Of a DNA stretch of 64,000 bases, positions 36,196 through 48,125 are shown piece after piece; position 1 is the stretch's first letter; each line of letters starts with the position of its first letter. The notes under the pieces are model-generated. The model did not search any database and was not told the origin of the DNA. It was given only the letters and a program-made list of their open reading frames with translations. Where the stretch lies: NCBI RefSeq assembly GCF_001540865.1, contig NC_033630.1, positions 963,147 to 1,027,146 on the forward strand, written 5' to 3'. The translations under genes were made by a program, and so were the position numbers. The DNA is from Ananas comosus (Eukaryota > Streptophyta > Magnoliopsida > Poales > Bromeliaceae).

Positions 36196-37485
36196 CTCCG
36201 CCGCCGCCGCTTCGTTCCCCTCCGCGAGAGAGAGAGAAGGAATGAGAACGGAGAGAGAGTAAGAGTGAGCTTCGTTAAAAATGTTTTGTCTCCTCCCCTC
36301 TCGCGAGTATATAATTAAGTAACGCTGATCTGATCACATGCTGTCCAGTATTGTTTGATTTTGGTACGACAGGTTTGGTGGGCGGGTGAGATTTGATCGA
36401 GAGGGCTAATCGGTTAACCGGGTCGTATTCGGGAAAGTTGTTGATTCGGGTCAATTTTTGGTGATTTTAATGTATGTTGGTGGCTTGGATTTGACCGATG
36501 AAGTGCACCAGCAACTTGGGCCAGAAGCAAACATGGGCAAGCACCTTGTGCAATGGTCTATTTCCTCTCCTATATGGATTCTTCTGCCTGCAACCATTAT
36601 AGCTCCACATCCAGTACTATAAAAATTACTAACAATTCGCACTTTGAACTCATGAGAAATTTAAATAACCAGATAGCAAACTATCTTTTTTGTTTATTAA
36701 TTAAGATGAAATGAATTTAACATCGTTGGTGAAGATAGCAAAGGCCCGCAAGAACCCATCCATAATGTCATCTTTTTTTCTCGAGAGTTTATTGCTCAGA
36801 CGTGTTGTTTGATACAACACGTTGGTCATGCGTCATTCAATGATCCAAGCCTTATTATCGCAGGCATGAAGATGTAAATCAAATTTATGTAGATGTATCA
36901 TACAGTATTTATATCTTCCACATATTATTGGCTATCAGAAGTTAGGCCAAAATGAAGGCCGACAGATGACCGGCTTCTGGATTCTGGGCAAGTGTCAGTT
37001 TTATTTCAAAAGTTTGGGCGGAAGATCGGTTTACAGCCCATTATCAAGGAAGGCATCAATGACTGGATTTGATCGTGGGCCGTCCAATTCCAATACCCAT
37101 AACGACCCATGTACGGCCCGATTGAGCTAGAATCGGATTTTAACCAAACCTGGTCGGAGCCCCACTATTCGATTTGTACGTGTCCGTCGACACAAGGCGC
37201 GTTACACTGCCGCCTCACTGCTCGAACCTGGTTTACCACCTTGGATATAGACCACCCACTACTTTCCTACTATGAAGGAAAATAGAAGAAGAAAAAAAAA
37301 AAAAATCTATTACTTGAATAACAAGGTCTACGCATAAAGGTGATGGACGTGGTCCAGGATATTATTTCCTCCAGAAATGGAGAAGGTACAGAACAAGGTG
37401 CAAAAATCATTTCATCTCCTTCTTCGCGGCTTCCCCTTCAATTGGGGGTGGAATGCGATCGATCCCTAGGGCTTCGTATACGGCC
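36196..37485. promoter_or_regulatory. Shared head-to-head promoter region (GlnRS pseudogene / F-box gene)
   Basis: About 1.29 kb separate the two divergent start codons. GA-rich stretches lie near both ends. Most of it recurs in the permuted copy at 3460-5180, where two TE insertions have since landed, so this is the uninterrupted version. No individual cis-element can be asserted. Confidence 0.55.
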
Positions 37486-37697
37486 ATGGCGGATGGGTCT
37501 CCTCCTCCTCCGGTGCCGGTGCCGGTGCCTGTCGCGACGGCGGGGCGTGGAAGAACCCTGGAGGACCTCGACGCCGACGCCCTCGCCCACTGCGCCCGCC
37601 TCCTTGGCCCCCGCGACGTCGCCGCCATGGCCATGGCGTCCAAGCCTCTCCGCGCTGCCGCCTACTCCGATTCCGTTTGGTCCCGCCTCTTCACGTA

Positions 37698-37746
<49 letters not shown>

Positions 37747-39758
37747 GCACGCACGCACGCACGCACACACTCTCTCTCACGCACGCACGCACGCACGCGC
37801 CCGCACACACAGAGATGAAATGGTTGATACAGTAATGTGTTGTTCAATATGATGTGCCTATTTCGCCCTGCTTCTGCTTCTGTTTTTTAGCAAGAGTAGC
37901 ATTCAGTAGAGCGCTTGGCAGAGAGAACGTTTGGTGATTTTGCTGCAGCAGGGATCAGAAATGAGAATATGAAATCTTGTAACAGCGGCTTCAATTTTTT
38001 ATTTCTACGCCTGCTGTTGAGAGAATCTGTCAAAGCAATTTTAGTATAGTGATTTTTCTGAAATAAATTCACTTCATCCAACGGCAGTATACTTTACAGT
38101 AGGGCCAAACAGCCCCTGGAGTTTAATTTTGGCAGCATAGATATAGTTGAACATGGGATCGATACATAATTTTAGATGTTGTAGGAGGAACGAAGCATAA
38201 CAAATTGGTTAGTAGATAATAAAATCATGCATTTCTGAAAGACTTGAGCAGTTTGGGAATAATACATGTGTTTTTTTAATGTGAAATGTGATATGATTAT
38301 GTAAGATAGTAGAAGATCCTTTTCATGGACTAGTAAGAAAGCTAAAGGCGCCAACTTTTTCTGTTGGTTTCGTTTGTTAGTGTGCATTGTTTCCACTTTG
38401 AAGTTGTTTGCTGTGAATGTACAGGGAGCGCTGGCCATATATATGTGCGTCTTCCGGAGCTTTAGGAGTTAGAGAACAATACATCAGGCGGCACACTGCA
38501 TTACAACAAATGAAGTTTGATGATCCGTTGGAATGTTATTTTACTGGATACTCGATATCACCTAGCCATATAATGCTGGACAGGAACGATATCTTCGTTG
38601 CTCAGGTAGCGCAGCCGCACTTGGTTCCAAAGGCTCTGTTCCGGTTTATTAAATATGGACTTGGTGAGGGAGTCAGGCTGAACTTTTTCAAATTGAAATA
38701 GCGGAGCCTTTGAAAGCTGATTCTGCACAAGCAAGGAACTAAATGATATATTTTACTTATGTTCAGGGCTCAATTGTACAAAGGTTGACACTGGATCTGC
38801 CTGGTGCTCTACCTGTGGCTTGTGAAACTTTGAGATATCATGGATCAAGGATCACCTGCATGAGGTAAGTTGGGTGCCGATTTGAATTTTTCTTCCTTAG
38901 TTTGACTTCATATATCCTTCCTGTTCCTTATGACACCTTGGAGCCAGTTTACTGAAGACTAGACATTGTGATGATGATCTACTTTGGATTAACTGTAAAA
39001 GAAAGGCTGCATCTCTTTGCCTATTCCTATTTGTTTTGTTCTCCTTTCTTGTTCTATGTACTTCTGACAGTTGTATTTTTTTTCGATAGATTGTTCCCAA
39101 TAATTAATACGTCGCTGTTTCGAAATGAGGCACAAAATGACGAAAATGTTTTGGTAACTTCAAGCTCAGACAGAACTATTCGTCTTTGGTGGAAGGTACT
39201 CCCATTAAGAGCTCTTGCTCCTTAATTGGTAATCTTTTTCATAGATATTCTCTTGCTATCTCTCTTGATGATGACATCATTTCAGTTCAGTCCCTAAGAG
39301 ATGAAAAAGAGTAGTTAAAGTCTGCCTTTTATGATGTGCACCACTCTGAAAATTGATAGGTGGTCGTGATGATCGGGGAGATTTATTTGAATTATCATCA
39401 TTGTCATTCATTGTTGATTGCATCCTCATGTCCCAGGGCTTTTTTTATTATGAATAATTTTCTCTACCTTAAGTAGTAGTTTGCATGAACATCGGTGCTT
39501 TGATGCAGGGTCGATCTCACCGCTGTTTTAAAGGTCATAATGGGCCCATTACTGCTCTCTCAGACAAATTGCTTGGCGATGGCAGGTCGAAAGTACTTGC
39601 CAGTGGAGCAGAAGATTGCACTATCCGCCTTTGGTCTCTTACTTCAAGTGGAAAAATTCATCCTCTAACATTAACCTATCATGGACACGAGAAACCTTTG
39701 TCATTTCTCTCCGTTGCTTGGTATGGCTTCTCTTTCCATTAAAAAAACCATAGTTTTA

Positions 39759-39802
<44 letters not shown>

Positions 39803-41597
39803 CTCTCTCTATTTTTTGCATCCTCTTGTCTCACATAAGACTGACTGTGCTGAGCATAGAAAATCTCTATATTTTGGCAAGAGTATTGGATGTCATGTGC
39901 TTTGCTGTTGCATTTTCTATTTAATGGATTGAGAACAACCTACAAAGAAATCTTACCACAAAATCTTTTCTTTGCAAATCTTTTGTATTATTTCTGTAAT
40001 GAAGTATGCAGGGGGATTAGGACTCTTGAATCTGTGGTAAAATTTTCTTTACGAACAACTAGAGTGCTTTCTAAAACCAATTACTCTATAAATAATAATT
40101 TTGCATCCCCAAGAGATTTACCGAATCTTTTGTTGGATATACTAATTTGTTAATGTGTAAGATACTATTATACTTCTTTTGAATCTTCCTTCCTTTTTCT
40201 TTTTTCAGGCATAAAGCTTCTCTTTTGGTCAGCATCTCTAAAGATTCAAAGGTAAATGATTGCACATTCCATCTTCTGTGTACTTGTAGTGTACTTCGTG
40301 TTAATTTGGTTGGGCAAAGATATCAATGTTTTCAGTTTCTAAGGTTGGACTTACACTAATTCAATGTTTTTTGCAAGTTCTTTATAATATTTTATTTTCT
40401 AATTTATGCTGCCAATTTTAGGTCCGAGTCTGGGACACGTCTGCGTCGTCATCTTCTAGTTCGTCATCATGTGTAGGGAGTACTTCCCTTTCTGGTTCAC
40501 CTATTGCTATGAAATGTTACGAGTCCCTCTGCTATATTGCTTCTGGATTTCAAGTCACAGTGATCGACTTGAGGACAATGCGGAAAGCATTTACGGCTGC
40601 AGTTCATGGACCAAAAATGTATTCGTTTGAGATGTTGCCATCTAAATGGTTGATTTGCACTGGTGGTGAAGACAAGTAAGGATTAATCTAACTTGCTATT
40701 TTCTTTAAATTTAGCCCTATGTCTGTGCAGAAACGTAATTAATAAGATTTCAAATTCTGGATTTTCCTGTCTCATATAGTTTCCGGAGTTGATATAAAAC
40801 CTTTATTTCTCAGCATAAATAGTTCCACGGGTTAATAAAAAATTTGTCCCTAAAGTTTGATAAAAAATTTAGTCAGTTTAGTCCTGAAGCTTGCTCTCCT
40901 TGTAAAACTGAAGTCCATAATGTCTGCCATCCAAATCATGCCTTGTCAGCACTTATTCTTAAATTTTATGTGTTTAAAATTGAAACTCTCTGGCCTCGAA
41001 ACCTAGGTGAAACTTTTTAGGGACAAATGAAAATCTTAGGGTGAAGTTGAACTCTCAATGGAGACTAAGATTGTTTTTTCTATAACTCGAGGACAAAATT
41101 GAAACCTGGGAAGAACTTCAGGGACTAAATTTGAAATGCACCCTGATCTCATCATTCAATTGATGCTTTAATTTTATCACTCAAATTGATCTTTATATTT
41201 GTCATGAGCCAGGGCTATGCTGTGGGACATCCGAAGATCTCAAGAATCTCCAAAGTGTGTGGCAGAATTGGATTCGAACAGTAGAGTAGCATTACTTCAC
41301 ATGGATCCATACAAGGTAGTTACTGGAGGTCCATTCGATTATCATGTCAATGTATGGGAAACTGGCACCGGTGCCCTGGCAAATACGCTGGATTGTCGTG
41401 TGCCTGGTGAGCCCGAAAAGGTTTATGGACTATCTGCTATGGCTGTGGCTGGGTGCAGAATTGTTACTGGGGGTTGCGCGGATGATCCCGGAGCTTTGTA
41501 CTATAGGGATTTCACAAACTGTTCTGTTCCTGTATCTTCGCCGGGCCCCGATTCTGTTTCCAAGTTTTGGGAGCCTCGGAGTTTGCCTGATGACTAA
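37486..41597 (+). CDS. F-box/WD40 protein, eight exons, 495 aa (FBX2/At5g21040-like)
   Basis: Exons: 37486-37694, 38425-38605, 38767-38864, 39090-39195, 39509-39720, 40209-40251, 40422-40675, 41213-41597. All junctions are GT-AG and phases agree. Residues about 22-62 form an F-box (LEDLDADALAHCARLLGPRD...VWSRLF), which in the family binds SKP1 of an SCF E3 ubiquitin ligase. WD40 blades follow: DRTIRLWWK ending at 198, GHNGPITALS...DCTIRLW about 206-237, KDSKVRVWD at 280-288, AMLWDIRR about 368-375. A Ser run (about 290-298) sits in a loop. It is therefore a substrate receptor for ubiquitination; resemblance to Arabidopsis FBX2, linked to phosphate-starvation responses, is my best guess. Start at 37486 (GCCATGG context) is preferred to an in-frame Met at 37453. 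A MITE begins directly after the stop codon. Confidence 0.88.
37701..37803. repeat. (CT)n and (ACGC)n at the start of F-box intron 1
   Basis: About 42 bp of CT begin six bases after the splice donor, followed by ACGC/ACACAC repeats. The same array, shorter, marks the permuted copy at 3320-3400. Confidence 0.85.
39764..39811. repeat. (CT)n in F-box intron 5
   Basis: Simple repeat of about 48 bp within the intron between exons 5 and 6. Confidence 0.8.
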
Positions 41598-41889
41598 GGC
41601 CTAGTTTGGTTATGATTCTGATTTTGTTTAGTTTCTTTCAATTTAAATTTTACGTGACGGAGTGTGTCGACTGTTGGGACTTTCCTGTTTTCTTAAGTTA
41701 GTTCAAGTTAGTTTTGCATACTCGGCTTGTAAAAGGAATAGAAGTGAAAAGAGAGAAAAGATGCTAAATTTTCATTTTTGTTGCCAAATAGACCCACAGA
41801 TGTATATACTACATACGATCCATTATCTGCCGATGCACTCTGTTCCTTAGAATTCAAGGTCGAAAACAAAAGTTCAACCAAACAAGACC
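41598..41889. mobile_element. Tourist-like MITE directly behind the F-box stop codon, TAA TSD
   Basis: Left end GGCCTAGTTTGGTT pairs with the right end (minus strand GGTCTTGTTTGGTT). The 3-bp TSD is TAA: 41595-41597 (the stop codon of the F-box gene) and 41890-41892. PIF/Harbinger elements target TWA trinucleotides. The element now supplies the proximal 3' UTR. Confidence 0.75.
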
Positions 41890-41892
41890 TAA

Positions 41893-42375
41893 GTTGTTTA
41901 TCTCCTTGTACCGTAGCATGTTAAATTTAGCGCTACGGACTTTGATCTTTTCTGTAGTGTTCTTGGTTCATGGACTATCACAGTGTTGAATGCTTAATTT
42001 GATTTGCTGTTGTTACTCGTACGGAATGTATTTGAGGCATGTTCGGTTTTGTGCAGTGGATTTGGGATCAATATATGGCAGAGGATTAAATGGTTTTTTA
42101 CTTTTGATTCTTTAACTTTCAAGAAGAATCAATTTTATCTTCTTTTTTATTTTTTCTGGGTTATCTTGCATGGTTCACTTTCTGATCGTTCAACTGTTCA
42201 GTGTTTAAATAATAGTTGATTTAAACTTTGTCTTCGTTCACTTGTAAAAGTTTTAACTTAGGAACTTCACTTATCCACTTTTGATAGCCCAGATCCAATA
42301 CTGGGCTAGGGGGAGAAACTCTTCATTTCTTTATCAAAATGAGAGGAAAGCTGCTTGATTAAGCCAGATTCGTAT

Positions 42376-42376
<1 letters not shown>
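41893..42376. other. Probable distal 3' UTR / flank of the F-box gene
   Basis: No coding signal. Contains the original downstream sequence displaced by the MITE. Confidence 0.4.

Positions 42377-42463
<87 letters not shown>
42377..42463. repeat. (AT)n microsatellite
   Basis: About 43 uninterrupted AT units. It creates an artificial (IY)n reading frame that is not a gene. Confidence 0.95.
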
Positions 42464-42466
<3 letters not shown>

Positions 42467-42972
42467 GTAACTACAAATTAATTTTTGACGCTAAAAATGC
42501 AACCATAAAGATTTTAATTAATCTATTCTTCTCATTACCAGTCAACAACGTAATTCGAATAGATACTCGTAACTTTTGTTGTTTTCCAACATATTCGATT
42601 AGAATGGTCCTACATGGCTTTTGCTTTGGAAATAAGCTATGTTTATCACAAAAGGACCTTTCTATTTGTGGGAATTCTTTTTCCAACCTCAGGAGGAATT
42701 TAATCATTTATTCGAAAGATAATTTAGTTTAGTTTAATTAAGTCATAAGCAAGCCGCATAGAGGTAAAAGTTAGTTCTCGTGTATATTTATTCATAATAA
42801 AAGTAATCATTGACTTGAAAAGTTACAACTTGAAAAGTAAAATGTCTTTTCTATATGCCTGTTCAAAGTGAAGAAAATTAGAACCATTTTGACTATTCTA
42901 ATTCCTAGACAAGTACCAACTTAGCCTGACTTTTCAAATTACAAGCAGCATCAAGTAAGTGTTTGGACGGCG
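42464..42972. other. Gene-less stretch
   Basis: No recognisable gene or repeat end. Confidence 0.4.
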
Positions 42973-43158
42973 AAATTCTACACTGTCACACTTGTACCAC
43001 GTCATCAATAATAAATCAATCATATATTTTTTTTTCAAATAAAAATACAATAAAAATATTTTTTTATAATCATGATAGGACATATATCTCTAAAAAAAAA
43101 TATTTGATTGACTTGTTACACCACGTTACCAATATACCCGTTGCATTCTAGAATTTTT
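42973..43158. mobile_element. Second copy of the 188-bp MITE, opposite orientation
   Basis: The reverse complement aligns along its whole length to 3558-3745. Flanked by TGTTTGGACGGCG (about 42960-42972) and TGTTTGGACGACG (about 43159-43171), consistent with a 9-12 bp TSD. Confidence 0.7.
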
Positions 43159-43171
43159 TGTTTGGACGACG

Positions 43172-44356
43172 CACGAAGATTGTTATTGTAATGAAAAGTT
43201 AATTTTTGGTGAAAGCAAGAGATATTTATTTTTTTCTTTTTTTCTTTTTCTTATTTAGCACTAATTTTACCCCCCACTTTAGTACTATTTATCCACGTTT
43301 GCGGGCAATAATGGTGGTGCAATTATGCATCAAATATTGTATGGCTAATTGGCGTTGGTATAAATGTTTAATTTCTTCATCTGGCCCTCTCAAAAAACAT
43401 TTTGTCGAACACAAAACATGTGTTGTACAACAAAAGTTGACTTGACTCAACAAAGTCCACATGAGCATGACGTTTTGTTCCGAGGAATATTCTCTCTCGT
43501 CGGCTCATGCATGGGAGTTCAATATTTCTATAAAAATATATTATGGATATGTTGGCAAATTTTATATAAGAACTAAAATTTTGTATATAGCTTAATTATA
43601 ATACTCTACATTATAAGTGCCAATTAGGACGGCCAATGAGCTGAACACAAGCGAGCTGGGACCAGCTTGAGATCGACTAGAAAAGAATTCGAGTCCGATA
43701 GAAAGGCGAAATTATTTTGAGCCAACTTGAATTAAACTTAAATAAACTATTAATATTAACTAAAATTAGCATTTTTGTTAATTTATTTATTATTATTGAT
43801 ACTTCTTTTGTGCAGTTGGAATATTACTGATAGGAGATGAATAATACTTACAGTGTATTAATTTTTTATCTTTTGGATTCATAACAGTTTCACTATGAAA
43901 TATAAGTCTCAAGTATCTAAACGATGAAAAGTAGATAGAACTAAACGCTATTTGTCTACTATCACTAGTATTGTAGCCCTACTATGTATTTTCGAGTTAT
44001 ATCAAGCCAAACCACAAGCGATGAGCTCATATTTGGCATGTTTATTTTTTGAGCCCGAAAAAATAAACGCGTAATCAGCTTATTTATTAAACAAGCAAGT
44101 CGAGTTTAAATAAATTTTGAGTCGAAAACGAGTTTGCTTGCGGACAGCTAGCTGGATTGGTAGTAGTACTGTCAAACACATCAACATTGTAAAAAGCATC
44201 TGCAATAGGGACCCAAAGCATGCATTTCTCATGTGAGTTGAAGTTGTAATAAAAGTACACCAACACCACAGATATATGTGAAAGGGAGTAGCCGTAGCAG
44301 GGAAAAACACGGTACCTAAAATTTCCACTTTTTTGAAACAGCCTCTTTTCCTCCTC
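43172..44356. repeat. Gene-less stretch containing a decayed GAGCCGAACACGAG-type repeat
   Basis: From about 43620 (GGACGGCCAATGAGCTGAACACAAGC) to about 44150 (GAGTTTGCTTGCGGACAGC) the sequence resembles the repeats at 10735 and 12187, with an AT-rich centre. The rest shows no gene. Confidence 0.35.
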
Positions 44357-44609
44357 GCCTCCCTTTTCGACCGTTATATTCTCCCTCTTTGACCAGTCAT
44401 TCTCCTCCCACCGTTCCGCGTGCGGAGACTTCTGCGTCAATGCACCTGGTGCATCATGCACCGCACAATTTTAGTTCCTTTTCGGTTTCATTATCTTTTC
44501 CGTCAGTACAAGTCGATCGCACGGTTGTTAAACTTAACCATGCATGCATGTGTGAGCTTGTGTCTTGTCATATGAAATTTTTCCACAGAAATATTAAATG
44601 ATTCTCGCT

Positions 44610-44757
44610 CTTTTTTTTTTTTTTTTTTTGAGAGATAGGTAGCATGCTATCGCTTCATTTATTTCATTTATAAATAAATTTAGCTAGAAATATAAATCAG
44701 CTAGGATTCGAATTTGAAACCTCGGATACTAACAATTAAATCTTTTACCACTTGTGC
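44610..44757 (-). mobile_element. SINE in duplication copy 1
   Basis: Minus-strand tail AAGCGATAGCATGCTACC, then TATCTCTC and poly(A), and a B-box-like GATTCGAATT on the plus strand. The A-box end is eroded. Confidence 0.6.
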
Positions 44758-45137
44758 TCAAATTATTATATAAATAATTAGTTATTGACTCAATTATTTA
44801 TCAGAAGTAAAATTCTATAGGAGTAGATATGTTAAATGACATAAAAAAATATTTAAACGAAAATCCTAAATGTAATATATAGATTTTCAAAACTTGTGAT
44901 TGGCATGTAGACCTTTTAGATATTATTATAAATTGTATATGTATAATATAGTAAGGAGTTCATCTTTAAGCTTTAAATGGAGTGTATAAGAGGTACGGAA
45001 ACACTGGGTTCATGCAAAAATTTCTTGTCTCTGTCTCTGCCTCTCTCACTAGATCTCTCTCTTTCCCCACATGACCTGATCTGAGAATCCGTGGATCCAC
45101 GATTTCTATGGGCGAGGAGTTGAATCCACATAAGAAA

Positions 45138-45168
<31 letters not shown>

Positions 45169-45549
45169 GCTAGTGGTTCCATAATACTCGTTGTAACATT
45201 AGTTCGCGAAATATTATATTTTATTCCTAGGCTCAGCATGTTTTAAATCTTGTCCTAGAGTTTTGGCATTTATATTTGCACGAGTGTATATNTCGCCTCC
45301 CTTTTCGACCGTTATATTCTCCCTCTTTGACCAGTCATTCTCCTCCCACCGTTCCGCGTGCGCAGTCTTCTGCGTCAATGCACCCGGTGCATCATGCACC
45401 GCACAATTTTAGTTCCTTTTCGGTTTCATTATCTTTTCCGTCAGTACAAGTCGATCGCACGGTTGTTAAACTTAACCATGCATGCATGTGTCAGCTTGTG
45501 TCTTGTCATATGAAATTTTTCCACAGAAATATTAAATGATTCTCGCTCA

Positions 45550-45694
45550 AATTTTTTTTTTTTTTGAGAGATAGGTAGCATGCTATCGCTTCGTTTATTT
45601 CATTTAAAAATAAATTTAGATAAAAATATAAATCAACTAGGATTCGAATTTGAAACCTCGGATACTAACAATTAAATTTTTTACCACTTGTGCT
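45550..45694 (-). mobile_element. SINE in duplication copy 2
   Basis: Same insertion as 44610-44757, copied with the tandem duplication, so it predates it. Confidence 0.6.
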
Positions 45695-46208
45695 CAAATT
45701 ATTATATAAATAATTAGTTATTGACTCAATTATTTATCAGAAGTAAAATTCTATAGGAGTAGATATGTTAAATGACATAAAAAAAACATTTAAACGAAAA
45801 TCCTAAATGTAATATATAGATTTTCAAAACTTGTGATTGGCATGTAGACCTTTTAGATATTATTATAAATTGTATATATTTAATATAGTAATGAGTTCAT
45901 CTTTAAGCTTCAAATGGAGTGTATAAGAGGTACGGATACACTGGGTTCATGCAAAAATTTCTCGTCTCTGTCTCTGCCTCTCTCACTAGATCTCTCTCTT
46001 TCCCCACATGGCCTGATCTGAGAATCCATGGATCCACGATTTCTATGGGCGAAGAGTTGAATCCACATAAGAAAAATAAGAATAATAATAATAATAATAA
46101 ATGTTAGTGGTTCCATAAAACTAGTAGTAAGCGAAATATTATATTTTATTCCCAGGCTCAACATGTTTTAAATCTTGTCCTAGAGTTTTGGCATTTATAT
46201 TTGTATGA

Positions 46209-46212
<4 letters not shown>

Positions 46213-46247
<35 letters not shown>
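46213..46247. repeat. (TA)n microsatellite
   Basis: Left flank of the next TIR element. Confidence 0.9.
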
Positions 46248-46250
<3 letters not shown>

Positions 46251-46782
46251 CGATTACTATACTCTTATGAGTACTATCGTCTTCGTACTTATAAATTATT
46301 TTTAATGATAGAGCTTCCAAATCAACGATTCATACCGTTAAACATTATCTAGAACATTTAAAATTTCTAGAAATCAAATTTTATAAATTTTCGATATCAT
46401 TTACCTTACGATCAAAAGCTCACAAAATTGATAATTTTTAACGACCGGTATGAAATTCTTGCTAGTTTAATGGTGTAAAAGAATCAAAATAGGTTTAATT
46501 TTTATAGAAAATTCTATTCACTACCTAGATAAAGATCAATAACTCCGATCTTAAATTGAAGGATCCGATCATCCATTTTAGGATGTCGTTCGATTTTAAT
46601 TATTCATTTTATACCCGCTTGATGGACTTTATAATAATTTTAAAAAATTGCAAAATTTATTTTCTAGAAGTTTCAAATATTGTAGATCATGTTTAACGGT
46701 ATGGATCATTGATTCGTAAGTCCCAACATCGAAAACAACTTATGAGTACAAAGTGCTCTATACTCATAAGAGTATAGTAGCC

Positions 46783-46786
<4 letters not shown>
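46248..46786. mobile_element. Long-TIR MITE in a TA/CT microsatellite, about 539 bp
   Basis: Left GTCCGATTACTATACTCTTA, right (minus strand) GTAGGGCTACTATACTCTTA. Core TTTAATGATAGAGCTTCC and ACGATTCATACCGTTAAAC as in 11489 and 46855. Tip hairpin is TATGAGTAC.../...GTACTCATA. Confidence 0.65.

Positions 46787-46854
<68 letters not shown>
46787..46854. repeat. (CT)n followed by (TA)n
   Basis: Compound microsatellite between two related MITEs. Confidence 0.9.
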
Positions 46855-46856
<2 letters not shown>

Positions 46857-47399
46857 CCATGGCTACTATACTATTATGAGTATTGGAGCCCTCGTACTCA
46901 TAAGTTGTTTTCGATGATGGAGTTTCCGAATCGATGATCCACTCCGTTAAATATGATCTAGAGTATTTGAAATTTCTAAAAAATAAATTTCGTAAATTTT
47001 CGAAATCATAATAAAGTCCATCAAACGGGCATAAAATGAACGGTCAAAACTGAACGACATCCTAAAAAAGGATGATCAGATCCTTCAATTCAAGATCGGA
47101 GTTATTGATTTTTATCTAGGTAGTGAATAGAATTTTCTATCAAAAATTCAATAAATTTCGATTCTTTTACACCGTTAAACTAGCAAGTATTCTATACCGG
47201 TCTTTAAAAATTGTCAAATTTGTGACATCTTGATCGTAAGGTAAATGATCTCGAAAAATTATAAAATTTGATTTATAGAAGTTTTAAATGCTGTAAATAA
47301 CGTTTAACGGTATGAATCGTCGATTCGAAAGCTCTATCATCGAAAACGACTTATGAGTACGAAGGCGATCGTACTCATAATAGTATAGTAGCCGGACCC
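46855..47399. mobile_element. Long-TIR MITE in TA microsatellite, about 545 bp
   Basis: Left GGCCATGGCTACTATACTAT, right (minus strand) GGGTCCGGCTACTATACTAT. Tip hairpin TATGAGTATTGGAGCC...ACTCATAAG. The core partly matches the neighbour at 46248 in inverted order. Flanked by (TA)n both sides. Confidence 0.65.
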
Positions 47400-47615
47400 T
47401 ATATATATATATATATATATATCCCCTTGAAAGTGCAGCTTATTGAGAAGATGCTCTTACTTAAGTTGGGGAGTCATCCAACATGTGGGGAANGATCAAA
47501 CGCTATTTTCATCTATCACCACCTACCATTATCATTTCAACCTCACATCTCCCCATGCAATGGCTAAAAACTCAAAAACACCACCTTTATGGTGCTTTTG
47601 AAAGTATTCTAATTC

Positions 47616-47683
<68 letters not shown>
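47400..47683. repeat. TA repeats around a truncated member of the same element group
   Basis: About 47424-47625 carries the right end GGTGCTTTTGAAAGTATTCTA of the 47684-type element, then (CT)n and (TA)n. One N lies at 47493. Confidence 0.45.
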
Positions 47684-47687
<4 letters not shown>

Positions 47688-47997
47688 GAGCTAGAACACT
47701 TCCAAAAGCACCAAAGAGGTGGTGCTTTTGAGTTTTCAGCTTTTAGATGAAAAATGTAAGGTTGGGATGATAGTGGTAGGTATATATAGTTGAGCTAGAA
47801 TACTTCCAAAAGCACCAAAGATGTGATGCTTTTAAGTTTTTAGCTTTTGGATGAAGAAATGTAAGATTGGGATGATAGTGGTAGCCTGAAGGTGCAATAG
47901 TGTTTGATTCAGGGGCTACTAGTAATGAAGAAGTAGATCCAAGAGTTAGAAACCTAGAAGCATCAAGGGAGTAATACTTCTAAAAGTATTCTAGCTC

Positions 47998-47999
<2 letters not shown>
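47684..47999. mobile_element. TIR element with a partially duplicated left end
   Basis: GTTGAGCTAGAACACTTCC (47684) and GTTGAGCTAGAATACTTCC (47789) start two overlapping left ends about 105 bp apart. The right end (minus strand) is ATTGAGCTAGAATACTTTTA. Tip hairpin AAAAGCACC...GGTGCTTTT. Flanked by (TA)n. Confidence 0.55.
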
Positions 48000-48033
<34 letters not shown>

Positions 48034-48037
<4 letters not shown>

Positions 48038-48125
48038 CGGCTATAATACTATCGTTAGCACCAAACACTTTGTGCTATCAAGTTTTCTACTATTAGATCA
48101 ACCTTTTTGACCAACTTTATTTAGT
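48034..48125. mobile_element. Truncated 29551-type TIR element
   Basis: Starts GTCCGGCTATAATACTATCG after (TA)n and keeps the TTTGTGCTATCAAGTTTTCT hairpin region, then loses similarity; no right end. Confidence 0.45.

Larger units (their letters stand above)
44357..46212. repeat. Direct tandem duplication of a 937-bp unit, with an N at the junction
   Basis: Copy 1 is about 44357-45290 and copy 2 about 45294-46212; CGCCTCCCTTTTCGACCG recurs 937 bases apart and the two copies stay collinear, including a SINE and an (AAT)n run. A single N at 45292 lies at the boundary. Confidence 0.85.

Noticed and set aside
37340..37852. 170-aa plus-strand frame overlapping F-box exon 1, and opposite-strand frames there
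   Set aside because: Low-complexity reading of the GC-rich exon, the (CT)n and the ACGC repeats in a wrong frame; the F-box frame starting at 37486 explains the region.
42355..42732. 125-aa frame rich in (IY)n
   Set aside because: Product of the (AT)n microsatellite at 42377-42463; no similarity on either side.
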